Under the pieces are notes generated by a model, which had not been told where the DNA came from, did no database searches, and worked only from the letters and a program-made list of their open reading frames with translations. A program made the position numbers and the translations under genes. DNA of 64,000 nt from Sphingobacterium sp. (GTDB lineage: Bacteria > Bacteroidota > Bacteroidia > Sphingobacteriales > Sphingobacteriaceae), in assembly GCA_031253985.1 (NCBI GenBank), contig JAIRVH010000099.1, positions 1 to 64,000 on the forward strand, written 5' to 3'. Each line of letters starts with the position of its first letter. The stretch's first letter is position 1. Below, piece after piece: positions 40,394-51,100 of this stretch.

Positions 40394-41177
40394 CGAAAAA
40401 ACAATTCAGGTCTACAGACCATCATTAACACACACCGTGATCTATGGAACCGCACTTACTATAACACTTGGCGTGATGATCTTACTTACCTATGCGGTAT
40501 GGGGAAGCGGACTAAAGGTAAAAGAAGAAGGGAAATCGTTGATTTTAATAGGCATACTGGTGCTCGTTGTATTGGCCCTGTTTTTTGGCTTCCTGCTTTT
40601 TCGGCATCGGGCCAGACCGGTATTCCGCATTTTTGCCGATGGAGTACAATTAGGGAGCGAACCTGGGATTATCCCTTTTAGTGAAATTTCGGATGTCTGC
40701 CTTTTTCTATCAGGTAGAAGTATCGGTGACAGTTACAACAATCTTGCTTTTAGGAGAAACGCAGAAGATGCATGGCATGTCATCGCCGCAGATTATACCG
40801 GCAAAACAGACACCTTCCTGGATAGCTATAATGAACCAAGGCTCGCTTATTTGGAGCAGGTCATTGAAGAAGGCGGAAAAGCAACATTCCGATACATGCC
40901 GAAGAAGCAGAATATGATTATGTCCGTGAATGCAAACTCCTTTCTCCGAAAACTGAAAACGGCCGAAATCGAACTTGGAGCTAAAGGGATGACCCTAGAC
41001 ACAAAATACATAGACTACGCAGATTTACAGCCGCTCTATCTGAACGGAAATGAATTTGAGATCAGAACAATACGTCAAGAGGTTCTTGCCGGGTTCCGTT
41101 ATGTGGATATGATGAGTTTTGATGTATTTAGGGAACTCTATAATCGCAGGACAGCGAAATCAGGTAAAGGCTCCTAA
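40383..41177 (+). CDS. STM3941-like / PH-like membrane protein
   Basis: Two N-terminal TM helices then PVFRIFADGVQLGSEPGIIPFSEISDV; overlaps the previous ORF by 11 nt. Confidence 0.55.
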   Translation: MQNNEKTIQVYRPSLTHTVIYGTALTITLGVMILLTYAVWGSGLKVKEEGKSLILIGILVLVVLALFFGFLLFRHRARPVFRIFADGVQLGSEPGIIPFSEISDVCLFLSGRSIGDSYNNLAFRRNAEDAWHVIAADYTGKTDTFLDSYNEPRLAYLEQVIEEGGKATFRYMPKKQNMIMSVNANSFLRKLKTAEIELGAKGMTLDTKYIDYADLQPLYLNGNEFEIRTIRQEVLAGFRYVDMMSFDVFRELYNRRTAKSGKGS

Positions 41178-41271
41178 TGAGATAAAATTAATTACGCCCA
41201 TTTTCGCAAATTCATACAATTAAATGAAAAGATAAAATTGTAGATTACACCATATTTTACTTTAAATTCAC

Positions 41272-41301
41272 AAAAAAGCTAATCTTGCGATTAGCTTTTT
41301 T
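41272..41301. terminator. Terminator-like hairpin nearly identical to the post-tRNA-Lys one
   Basis: aaaaaagctaatc-ttgc-gattagctttttt; followed on the plus strand by tgggattcgaac (41314-41325), the reverse complement of a tRNA T-arm sequence. Confidence 0.8.
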
Positions 41302-41342
41302 GTTTGAGCCTATTGGGATTCGAACTGACTTTTCCTTGCAAA

Positions 41343-42038
41343 CTAAAACTTACCGCTGCATTCGGCTACGAACCGTTCAAACTTCCGCCCTGTATTTGTC
41401 ATAACAGGTCCATGACCAAAGCAGATAATAGCCGGATTAAGTTTTGCTAACTTCCGGAGCGATCTCATGTTGAGCTGTTGATCTGTAGTGAATAAATTTG
41501 GTGGAAGGTGCAAACCTGACTTTGTCGTAAGCAAATTCATATTTGTCGCTGCATCACCGATGATCAGTACACCGTCATGTTCGCGAAACAGGGAAATATG
41601 CCCAGGTGAATGTCCGGGTGTTTCTATAACCTGAAAGCTTCCGATCATATCGTTTTCAACAACCGTACGATTCACGCGATGTCCCTGTCCTGCCCAATAC
41701 CGTTGCTGAAGCTTTGCAAGCCAATGGTGACGATTGGGATAGTCTTTAGTGACCAAGCCCGTCTCGGTCCTAAAAACTTCATCGGGATGACATAATAAAG
41801 GTATCGCAAATTCAGCACATAGCTGACCCGAACAGCCTTGGTGATCCGGATGGGCATGGGTAAGTATATGCTGATAAACGGGGATTTCCTGAAGCGTTTT
41901 CTTGATGGTGCTATAGGAGTTCCGTATTCCGGAGTCGACCAATATACCTTCGACAATATAACAATTGATACTGTTTCGTGGCAGCAGTGAAAGCTGAAAT
42001 ACTTCGGGAGCAATTTGACGTAACATAATTTTTTGTGC
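41343..42038 (-). CDS. MBL fold metallo-hydrolase
   Basis: HILTHAHPDHQGC, ETPGHSPGHISL, GDAATN, CFGHGPVM. Exact start uncertain (ORF track 42074). Confidence 0.9.
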   Translation of the reverse strand, partial: AQKIMLRQIAPEVFQLSLLPRNSINCYIVEGILVDSGIRNSYSTIKKTLQEIPVYQHILTHAHPDHQGCSGQLCAEFAIPLLCHPDEVFRTETGLVTKDYPNRHHWLAKLQQRYWAGQGHRVNRTVVENDMIGSFQVIETPGHSPGHISLFREHDGVLIIGDAATNMNLLTTKSGLHLPPNLFTTDQQLNMRSLRKLAKLNPAIICFGHGPVMTNTGRKFERFVAECSGKF

Positions 42039-42079
42039 AAACCTACACCGCAGATCAGAAGAATAAAAGGACATTTGTC

Positions 42080-42718
42080 CTATAAGATACCCAGTCGGAA
42101 TATTTGCTGCTTCGCCCGGGTAAGCGATCGCTGTGTAATTCCTAAATACGATGCCAGATCTTGTGTAGCTACCCGTTGGATTAGCATTGGCTCGCTAGAG
42201 AGTACCTGGCGGTATTTGTCTAGAGCTGACCTATTATTATAATTTAGCAGATAACTTTCCTTTTGGCCATACTCCCGCTCCATCACAGATTTTATAACTC
42301 CATTCCAAGCAGTCACCTGACGAAGTAAATAGTGGTAATCGGCGTAGCTTATACTACAGATCACACTATCTTCGATTGCCCTGATACTCCTTCTAGACTC
42401 TTTTTGCGCAACAAACTCTGGAAAAGAAGTGGCAAATTCATTTTCAAACTTAAAGCAGGTTATATTTTCTTTTCCTTCGCTATCTAAAGCATATGATTTT
42501 ACAGCACCGCTTGCGATAAATCCAATATGACGGCAGGGTTCATCCGCACGGATAAAAAAATCACCTTTTTTTAAGTAGGTCGACCTGAAAAACTGAACTG
42601 AAAAGCTGATTTCTTCCACAGACAGTTCTCCTATGGATAACAGGTAATTTGTTAAAACATGCGTCATATTCCCAATCTTTTCTCCCTTAATTTTCTTCGA
42701 ATTCGGTGGATCTACCAT
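42080..42718 (-). CDS. Crp/Fnr family transcriptional regulator
   Basis: cNMP-binding fold plus C-terminal HTH (RVATQDLASYLGITQRSLTRAKQQ). Confidence 0.87.
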   Translation of the reverse strand: MVDPPNSKKIKGEKIGNMTHVLTNYLLSIGELSVEEISFSVQFFRSTYLKKGDFFIRADEPCRHIGFIASGAVKSYALDSEGKENITCFKFENEFATSFPEFVAQKESRRSIRAIEDSVICSISYADYHYLLRQVTAWNGVIKSVMEREYGQKESYLLNYNNRSALDKYRQVLSSEPMLIQRVATQDLASYLGITQRSLTRAKQQIFRLGIL

Positions 42719-42876
42719 AAAATTCGGTCTCGGTCTTCAAATCTAACAATTCTTTTACAATACCAAATTCCATGCGGTTAATGTCTAGATGAGTCTCATG
42801 AAAACCCCTATTTTCATGGATTTTTTCAAAAACGCTAATTTAATAATTTTGCTATGCGCATTAAATATCATAACCG

Positions 42877-43653
42877 ATGAAAAATTTTATATTATTTATT
42901 TTGACCTTATTGAGCCTGCCTAATTTTGCCCAAGATAACTCAGCGTCCACAGATTTAGCCTATCCAGATTTAATTCCGGTACTCGTAGGTGACAGCCTAT
43001 ATGGTTACTGTGACAAAGCCCTAAACGTGAAAATAAAAGCAGTTTTTGAAAAAGCTGACCTATTCGAAGCTGATTATAACTTTCAGCTTTTCCATGTGAA
43101 TAATCCTGAGATCATTAAATTTGGAACAAAAGACTACGCATGGGTACAATTCAATGGCGAACGATACCGCGTTGACAAATCAGGCACAAAGGTGTATAAG
43201 TACAATGCTGCCGATTTTAAAAGTGGTGAAACAACAATCTATCTGTACAAAAATTCAACGTTTTATTATAGCAACAGCATAGATCAAAACACGCTCTTAC
43301 AGGAAATCAAAGATAGCCATACCGGAAAAACAATCTTTCCGGAAGAGCGCTCCTTAAAAGAGTTTCGCGAAAAAAATAAGAATTTAATTGAAGAAGGTAT
43401 TAAGTTGGTCTTTCGCCCTAACAGAAAAAAAATACTTTATACAGATTTTACCAATGCACAGACACTCCTAAAGGGAATAAAGAATAGTGAAACAGATCAC
43501 ATTGTTATCAAAGCAAAGTATGTAAACATTGAGGAACTTTATAATAATCCATTAAGGGATCAGGAATATCCTCTTTTTATCGGCTACCGTGGCGACTTGG
43601 ATAAAGATATATATGTTGGTCTAAACGGAACGGAGTATTACATCCAAAACTAG
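42877..43653 (+). CDS. Secreted hypothetical protein (possibly WG-repeat-like)
   Basis: Signal peptide MKNFILFILTLLSLPNFAQ; no confident family. Confidence 0.6.
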   Translation: MKNFILFILTLLSLPNFAQDNSASTDLAYPDLIPVLVGDSLYGYCDKALNVKIKAVFEKADLFEADYNFQLFHVNNPEIIKFGTKDYAWVQFNGERYRVDKSGTKVYKYNAADFKSGETTIYLYKNSTFYYSNSIDQNTLLQEIKDSHTGKTIFPEERSLKEFREKNKNLIEEGIKLVFRPNRKKILYTDFTNAQTLLKGIKNSETDHIVIKAKYVNIEELYNNPLRDQEYPLFIGYRGDLDKDIYVGLNGTEYYIQN

Positions 43654-43765
43654 CGTAAAAAATCATTAATTCCCAAGTTACAATGCGCTAAAAAGTGTTA
43701 TTCATGCGATCATTTCATTAACTTTGTCCATTAGCTCGACAGGCATCAAAAACTAACAGCCGCTC

Positions 43766-44344
43766 TTGATGATAGAAAAACTCCTCTTCGAAATGAATAG
43801 CTATGCTGCGCTTAGCCCAGCTACGACTGAAGTTTTGAAAACCATCTGCCAGGTAAAACTGTTCAAAAAAAATGAACTCATTCTGCGCGCTGGAGAATAT
43901 GCAAAATACTATTATTTTGTATGTAAGGGACTATTGGGCTATTATAAGTCTGATGCTGATGGCAATATCATCTACAAACTGTTTTTCGAAGAAAACAGCT
44001 TTTGTGCTTCCACTGCCGCAATAATCGAAGAAAAACCCAGTACATTCAATATTATTGCACTTGAAGATGTGGAACTGATCCAGTACTCGGCCAAAGCTTT
44101 CCGCGAACTTATCATAACCCGGCACGATTTGGCACTCTTTCAGATTGCTTATCTCGAAAAGAACTGGGTCGTAAAAAAAGAACCGCTCGAAATAGGTCTC
44201 AAATGGGAGTCTGCCAAAGAACGTTACCTGCAGCTCTATCAGAATCAAGCTCTTTTCAAAAGGCTCAAACAGCACCATATAGCTTCTTATCTAGGCGTAA
44301 CTCCAACGCAGCTGAGTCGTATTCGTAAAGAATTAAAATCATAA
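43766..44344 (+). CDS. Crp/Fnr family transcriptional regulator
   Basis: cNMP-binding domain and HTH (QHHIASYLGVTPTQLSRIRKELK). Confidence 0.88.
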   Translation: MMIEKLLFEMNSYAALSPATTEVLKTICQVKLFKKNELILRAGEYAKYYYFVCKGLLGYYKSDADGNIIYKLFFEENSFCASTAAIIEEKPSTFNIIALEDVELIQYSAKAFRELIITRHDLALFQIAYLEKNWVVKKEPLEIGLKWESAKERYLQLYQNQALFKRLKQHHIASYLGVTPTQLSRIRKELKS

Positions 44345-44418
44345 TTCTATCAACATTTGTACATGTTTTTGAATAATATACTTTGGAATTTTGTGCCATG
44401 AAGACAAATTCTTAAGAT

Positions 44419-45237
44419 ATGAAAACAATACTTACTATCCTATTTTACGCCCTTATCCTACCGCTCACTGCACAACAGGTTATTAGGACAAAAGTCTATA
44501 GTGACAAAATGAACAAAAATATCGAAACCATGATCATTACACCTGACATACAAAAGGGAGTCAATTATAAAACGGTTTATATTCTTCATGGCTATAGTGG
44601 CAACCCCAACCGCACGGTGCAGGAGGACATTCCTGACTTGGTACAAAAAGCAAAAACCTTTCAGACCATATATATCCTGCCTAATGGAAATTTCAATTCT
44701 TGGTACGTAGATAGCCCTGTAGACCCTGGCTCACAATACACAACTTTTATCGGTGTTGAACTAGTCAACTACATCGACCAGCACTACCCTACCTTACAGC
44801 ATAGGAGCGCCCGCGGGATACTCGGCTGGAGCATGGGTGGCTATGGTGCGCTCCACATCGGTATAGCTTATCCGCAGACGTTCTCAATCGTCGGAAGCTC
44901 CTGTGGTGCCATAGATTTCGATCGCTTCGGAAAAGGATATCAAGGGTATCAGGTAGACAAAGTTCTCGGAGATTTAAAAGACCTGAACGACAGCCAACGG
45001 ATTTACAGCAATGAAGATAGGATGAAGCACAATAAGCAGCACTATATGATCGATTGTGGAACAGAGGACCAACAAATGCTGGACATGAATCGAACATTTC
45101 ACAAGCACCTAACCGACAAAAAAATCGAGCACCTTTATATCGAATCAAAAGGAGGACATGATACAGCCTACTGGAGCAAATCATTATCGCAGCAATTGGC
45201 TTTATTTCAAAACTATTTTCAAAATGAAGGGCTATAA
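44419..45237 (+). CDS. Esterase family protein (alpha/beta hydrolase)
   Basis: Signal peptide, YILHGYSGN, nucleophile elbow GWSMGGYGA, catalytic-type GGHDTAYW. Confidence 0.9.
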   Translation: MKTILTILFYALILPLTAQQVIRTKVYSDKMNKNIETMIITPDIQKGVNYKTVYILHGYSGNPNRTVQEDIPDLVQKAKTFQTIYILPNGNFNSWYVDSPVDPGSQYTTFIGVELVNYIDQHYPTLQHRSARGILGWSMGGYGALHIGIAYPQTFSIVGSSCGAIDFDRFGKGYQGYQVDKVLGDLKDLNDSQRIYSNEDRMKHNKQHYMIDCGTEDQQMLDMNRTFHKHLTDKKIEHLYIESKGGHDTAYWSKSLSQQLALFQNYFQNEGL

Positions 45238-46099
45238 ATCAACACTTTATGTCACTGCTGGCGCCTGTAGTTACGGACTCCTCGCAACCATTGTAAAATA
45301 TGCCAACAATCTAGGCATACATACCAGTTTGTTGACCTTTTTGCAGTTTATGTTTGGTTTTCTCTTTTTGTTGGTATTTAATTTACTCGCCAAACGAAAT
45401 ACCGAAGAAAAAAGACCAGTCAAATTTGCTGCTAAGTTTAAGCTGATGGCATGGGGCACTTCCTTAGGGCTGACCACAACGCTCTATTACCTCGCCATTC
45501 AATACATCCCTGTATCAGTGGGCATCATTCTACTGATGCAGTCCATTTGGATCAGTTTGGTTGCAGAAGCATTACTCTTGAAAAAGTTTCCATCCCTGGG
45601 CAAGATCGCGGGAGTGCTCATTGTTTTGCTGGGCACAGCCTTAGCAAGCAATCTATTTAAAAACGACAATAATTTTGATTATAGAGGGATCGTGCTAGGT
45701 TTCGGGGCAGGAATAAGCTATGCCTTGGCAATTTATGCTTCTAGTTCTGTAGAAAAGCAATTACCAAGTCCTGTACGCAGCCTGTTCCTGGTTCTCGGCG
45801 GACTGCTGCTCATTGTGGCTTTTTGGAATATTGATATTATTTGGCACATGCAGATTCATGCCTTGGCTTGGGGCTTACTGATTGCGATTTTTGGAACAAT
45901 CCTTCCCCCTTTGCTATTTACAAAAGGAATCCCAAAAACTGGAATAGCGATGGGTAATATTATTTCAAGTCTGGAGATTCCCATTTCAACACTTTCTGCG
46001 ATGCTGATTTTGCAGGAAGTTGTTTCGGGATTGCAATGGCTAGGCATACTTCTTATTTTAATGGCTGTCGTTATCATTAATGCTGGTAAGCCACATTAG
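45224..46099 (+). CDS. EamA/DMT family transporter
   Basis: Ten hydrophobic segments, duplicated EamA fold; likely ATG at 45224 overlapping the upstream gene's end. Confidence 0.88.
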   Translation: MKGYKSTLYVTAGACSYGLLATIVKYANNLGIHTSLLTFLQFMFGFLFLLVFNLLAKRNTEEKRPVKFAAKFKLMAWGTSLGLTTTLYYLAIQYIPVSVGIILLMQSIWISLVAEALLLKKFPSLGKIAGVLIVLLGTALASNLFKNDNNFDYRGIVLGFGAGISYALAIYASSSVEKQLPSPVRSLFLVLGGLLLIVAFWNIDIIWHMQIHALAWGLLIAIFGTILPPLLFTKGIPKTGIAMGNIISSLEIPISTLSAMLILQEVVSGLQWLGILLILMAVVIINAGKPH

Positions 46100-46505
46100 C
46101 TAACCATTTCTTAAACTGAAAGTATTCCCATCCGATCAGGACAGAAACTGGGATCAATGTTGCCGCCATGTGTAGAATTTCAAATAGACTGGCTACTTGT
46201 CCGGCTTGGATAAGGACAGAAAGAAACAATAAACTGGTTGCTGCCGGCAATAAAACAAAAGATAGCAAGAGCGCAATCCGATTATTTCTGAACTTCCTAT
46301 TTAAATTCAGAAAAATTGTCAACGTACCGACCGCGATACAGAGTGCCACAAAAGAGAGCAGCAATTCGGTAAAAAAGGGCATATAACAATAGTGTGCCCT
46401 TTTTGCAGCCTCATTATTTGCCTGCAATATTGCTGTGAGTACAAAGGTCGCCAATAGAGCAAACCCAGTAATTCTCAAAAAAATAAAACTTAGTTTTCTT
46501 TTCAT
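46077..46505 (-). CDS. Hypothetical membrane protein
   Basis: About 142 aa with four TM segments from MKRKLSFIF; 3' end overlaps the convergent EamA gene. Confidence 0.5.
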   Translation of the reverse strand: MKRKLSFIFLRITGFALLATFVLTAILQANNEAAKRAHYCYMPFFTELLLSFVALCIAVGTLTIFLNLNRKFRNNRIALLLSFVLLPAATSLLFLSVLIQAGQVASLFEILHMAATLIPVSVLIGWEYFQFKKWLANVAYQH

Positions 46506-46833
46506 TGCGGCTGTCTCTTCAATACCAACGGCCAATCCTCATTATCATTACTAGCCTTGATTGTGTTCCGCCAGCCGAACTGGCTCCCACTAATATACGT
46601 ACACCAATAAAAATATCTTCATTATAACAAGATCCATTTAACCATTAAACTGGCGATCGTCTTTTTAAAGATGCTAATTAATTCTTTGAAAATAAATGTT
46701 AAAGCCATATTGGACGAAGTTTTAATGATATTGGAAGTTGGCCTGTCAATATTTGCAAACAAGCGGTATCTTTTTTTTATTTTTTTACTAAGGTTTCCCG
46801 CCTATACTGCGTATCTATCTAAAATTATACACC

Positions 46834-48012
46834 ATGAGATTGACTGATTCGATCAAACAACTGATACTAAAGTACATTGGGGACAATTTATCTTCCGATG
46901 AAAAGGCCGATTTAAAGCGTTGGTTGGACGAGTCAGCACAACACCGTATTTTTTTTAAGGAACTTTTGGACCGCGATGATTTAATAAATGACCTGAATCA
47001 ATGGAGCGCACTCCAGGAATCCGACCCTATGGATTGGAATGAAAGATTGAAAACAAAGACGCTCGAAACCATTCATACTACCAAAGCAGCTAAGTTATCA
47101 CCTATCCGGAGCATAAAGCATCTTATCCCCTATGCAGCGGCTTTACTTTGTATAGGCTTAGGGAGTTTGATCTATATCGCCATCAACAGACAAATTACCC
47201 CTGTGAACAGTCGAATTGTCCTGCATGATGTGCAAGCCCAGAATAATCAAGCTGAAATACGGCTTTCAAACGGTCAGATACTGCCGATCTCTAATCATAA
47301 AGGAGCCTTGGTTTCTGGACATCATTTACAATATGAAGACGGAACCGTGCTGCAAAGCGCCGCCTTAAACGCGAATCTCACAGCGACGGTCAGCACACCC
47401 GCTGGAACCATGTTACAACTGATACTGGAAGATGGATCACAGATCACACTCAATGCGAAAACAATACTTAAATACCCCCTTCATTTTGCCAAAGATAAAC
47501 GTGTTGTCGAGATTGATGGCGAAGCTTATTTTAAAATTGCAAAAAATAAAAAGGTTCCATTTCAAGTCGTTTCCAACGGTCAGCGCATCGAAGTTACCGG
47601 TACCGAATTTAACGTAAATACGTACACGAAATCAAAAAGCAGCACAACGCTTGTAGAAGGGGCTATCAACTTAACGGCAAATGGACAGACATTGCATCTC
47701 AAACCAAATCAACAAGCAATATTAACATCTGGTCAACTGTCTCAGAAAACAGTCGACCCCTATCATTATATCGCATGGATCGACAATAAATTTTATTTCA
47801 ATGAGACAGACCTTCAGACAGCCCTGCAACTTATTGGCCAATGGTATGATCTTCAGATTATTTACAAACAGCCGATGAAGGAAACACTTCTATATGGTGA
47901 AATTCAGCGTACAAAAAGTTTATCGGCCGTACTCAAGATACTGGAACGCAGCCACATTAAATTTGAATTGATCGAAGAAAACGGCATCCGTAAACTCTTT
48001 GTTTCAAACTAA
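46834..48012 (+). CDS. FecR family anti-sigma factor / sigma regulator
   Basis: LSSDEKADLKRWLDES, one TM, VSTPAGTMLQLILEDGSQITLNAKTILKYP, FecR plus DUF4974-like C-terminus. Confidence 0.93.
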   Translation: MRLTDSIKQLILKYIGDNLSSDEKADLKRWLDESAQHRIFFKELLDRDDLINDLNQWSALQESDPMDWNERLKTKTLETIHTTKAAKLSPIRSIKHLIPYAAALLCIGLGSLIYIAINRQITPVNSRIVLHDVQAQNNQAEIRLSNGQILPISNHKGALVSGHHLQYEDGTVLQSAALNANLTATVSTPAGTMLQLILEDGSQITLNAKTILKYPLHFAKDKRVVEIDGEAYFKIAKNKKVPFQVVSNGQRIEVTGTEFNVNTYTKSKSSTTLVEGAINLTANGQTLHLKPNQQAILTSGQLSQKTVDPYHYIAWIDNKFYFNETDLQTALQLIGQWYDLQIIYKQPMKETLLYGEIQRTKSLSAVLKILERSHIKFELIEENGIRKLFVSN

Positions 48013-48195
48013 CCAATTACCCATGAATAACCCACAAACAGCAATGATGAGAAAACCGACTTAACAAAACAAAATGAGATACTAAAAAAGCCGACCAATG
48101 CTACGAACATTAATCGGCCATACATAGTGATCTCCATCTTGACCGATTTACCCAATCAGTTTACAAACAGATTATATCCCTAATTCAACAAATTT

Positions 48196-51100
48196 ATGAA
48201 TTTTAAATTTCTTGTTCATAGAAATCGAATCACTGTGAACATACCCAAGCAATGGAAGACCAAAATGAAGCTTAGCGCCTTTTTCACCCTTGCATGTGTC
48301 GTCAAGCTGTCCGCAGCCAGCTACGCGCAATCTATCACCATTGACGCTAAAAAAATGTCTCTGGTGCAAGTACTACGTACGATCCAAAATCAGAGCGGCG
48401 TACCTTTTTTGTTGAATGGTAAAGAACTTGCTGAAATAAAAATTGAAGCACAGGTTCGTAATATGCCCTTAGAAAAAGCGATCCAGGTACTATTGAAGGA
48501 CCAGCCTGTCGAATGGAGTTTTAAAGACAACATGCTTGTTGTAACGAAATTAAAAGCGAATTACCCAACTTACGAGCTTCCAAATAATTACACCCTGGTA
48601 CAACAAAACCGGACAATCAAAGGAAATGTTCGCGATAGCAAAGGAACAATCCTTCAAGGCGCGACGATTATGATAAAAGGTTCGACAAAGGCAACCACGA
48701 CAGATGCAAGCGGTAACTTTCAGATCGAAGCAAATAATAATGCCGTTATCGTGGTTAAGATGATCGGATACCAGTCCAAGGAAATCTTATTGTCCAATCA
48801 GCTTTACCTGAATATTGAACTTAGCCAGCATATCGACGCATTGGAGGAAGTAGTTGTCGTTGGCTATGGCACCACAAAAAAGAAAGAATTAATAGGCTCG
48901 GTATCACAGGTTGATGGGAAGCAATTGGCAAAACGGACCGTTCCCCAGCTCGCACAGGCACTCACAGGTCAAATGCCGGGTGTTACCGTCATTCAGCGGT
49001 CTGGACAGCCTGGAGCTGCAAACAATACGATACAGATTCGTGGCGTCGGGTCATTCGGAGCAAGTACCGACGCACTTATTTTAGTGGACGGTATACCCAC
49101 CAATTCCTTCAATGATATCGATCCAAATGATGTTGCATCGATCTCTGTATTAAAAGATGCTTCCTCAGCAGCAATATACGGGGCAAGAGCTGCCAATGGC
49201 GTTATTTTGGTCACCACAAAAACAGGCGCCGCCGGCGGGAAATTAACTGTAAATTATAACGGTTATTACGGTATCCAAAAACCGACAGCTTTCCCCGAAT
49301 TTGTGAATTCCTGGGAATACGCGTCTCTGCTCAACGAAACCACGAGTGGTGGTGGCGGTTATACGGCGGAAGAAATACAAAAATTTAAAGATGGCTCTGA
49401 TCCGGACAATTATCCCAACGCCGACTATATGGCTAGCTCATTCAAGTCCCAGGCAGCACAAACGGGGCACAACTTAAATATATCCAATACCACAGATAAA
49501 ATACAATACACATTATCTGCAGGATATCTTAACCAAAAAGGTATTGTGATCAAAAACAATTTTGACAAATACAATATCCGTCTCAATCTGATCTCAAACC
49601 TCAACGATAAGCTCAAATTGACTACTAGAGTCGCGGCAATTCAAACGGACACCGATGAACCAGCAGCTCCCGCAACACTAGACTTTTCCCGTATGACGGA
49701 TATTATTTCTCAGGTGATTCGCTATCCCGCCATATACCCTATTCGGTTGAGCAACGGTGATTGGGGTGCAGGAAATAACCTAAAAGGTACTCCTGTATCC
49801 TTTCTGGAGAGCGAATCCTTCTACACAGAAAAGGTATCCAATATTTCAGGCAATGCAAGACTGGACTGGAAACCAATTTCAGATCTGACCTTATCCGCTA
49901 TTGGTGGATATACGCAGACTAACGGTCGTACAAAACTTTTCAGAGCCTCGCAACGGATCAACAATTCCATTACGTTAGGACCTTCTAGCCTCAATCAAAC
50001 TGCGCCTTATGAAACGTATAAAACTTTTCAGGCATTAGCAGATTACACGAAGGCTTTTGGGTCCCATAACCTGAAAATATTGGGCGGTTATTCCTTCGAG
50101 AAAGGCTACAGTGAAGGTTTAAGCGCTTACCGGCAGAATTTCCCCAGCAATGATCTTACCGAGTTAAATGTAGGTTCACCAGATGGACAACAGAACTCTG
50201 GCACAGCCTCTGAGTGGGCATTGGAATCATTATTTGCCCGTGTACAATATAATTATGCCAAGAAATATCTTGTCGAAGGTGTTGTTCGCTACGATGGATC
50301 TTCCCGCTTTCCAACGAATAAAAAATATGCGACCTTCCCTTCAATTGCGGTGGGCTGGTTGCTGAGTGAAGAATCGTTTATAAAGGATCGTTATAGTTGG
50401 ATCGACGAGTTGAAAATCAAAGGATCTTATGGGGTTCTTGGTAACCAAAATATTGTCAGCAATGTCCAACAGCGGGTTGTCTCCAACTACCCATACCAAG
50501 ATGTTTTAAATCCTGGCTATAATTATCCCTTTGGAAACACAATTTCTCCAGGGGTCGCCCGAACGACAATTGTTGACCCTACCCTACGTTGGGAATCCAC
50601 CCGGACCTCAGACGTGGGCCTGGAAGTCGCTTTATTTAAAAATTTACTGACATTCAGCAGCACCTATTATAATCGGTTTACTTATGACATTTTGGTCAGC
50701 CCGGGTTCCAGTGTCTCGAAAGTACTGGGGTTTGAAGTAGGCGTACAAAACTCGGGGAAACTTAGAAATTCTGGTTGGGAATTTACCTTGGGACACCAAA
50801 AGAAATTGAACGATTTTGCATACAATGTGAACCTCAATTTCTCTACCGTCAAAAATAGCGTTGTCGATCTAGGGGTTGGTAATATCAACCAGCCGAATGG
50901 CTTAGTCGGAAATGGCTCCACCTTATTTATCGGTTACCCAATCCAAGCTTACTATGGCTACCAAGCAGATGGCTTATTTATCGATGCTACTGATATCGCA
51001 AGCTGGCCTAACCAAACCAGTATAAATCCCAAACCGCAGCCTGGTGATATCCGATACAAGGACATCAGTGGCCCCGACGGCGTACCTGATGGAAAAGTAG

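Noticed and set aside
45158-45223. N-terminal extension of the EamA transporter ORF
   Set aside because: Falls inside the upstream esterase gene; ATG at 45224 gives a normal N-terminus.
48060-48126. Imperfect hairpin between fecR and susC (gccgaccaatg...cattaatcggc)
   Set aside because: Stem is interrupted and lacks a T-run; too weak to call an attenuator.
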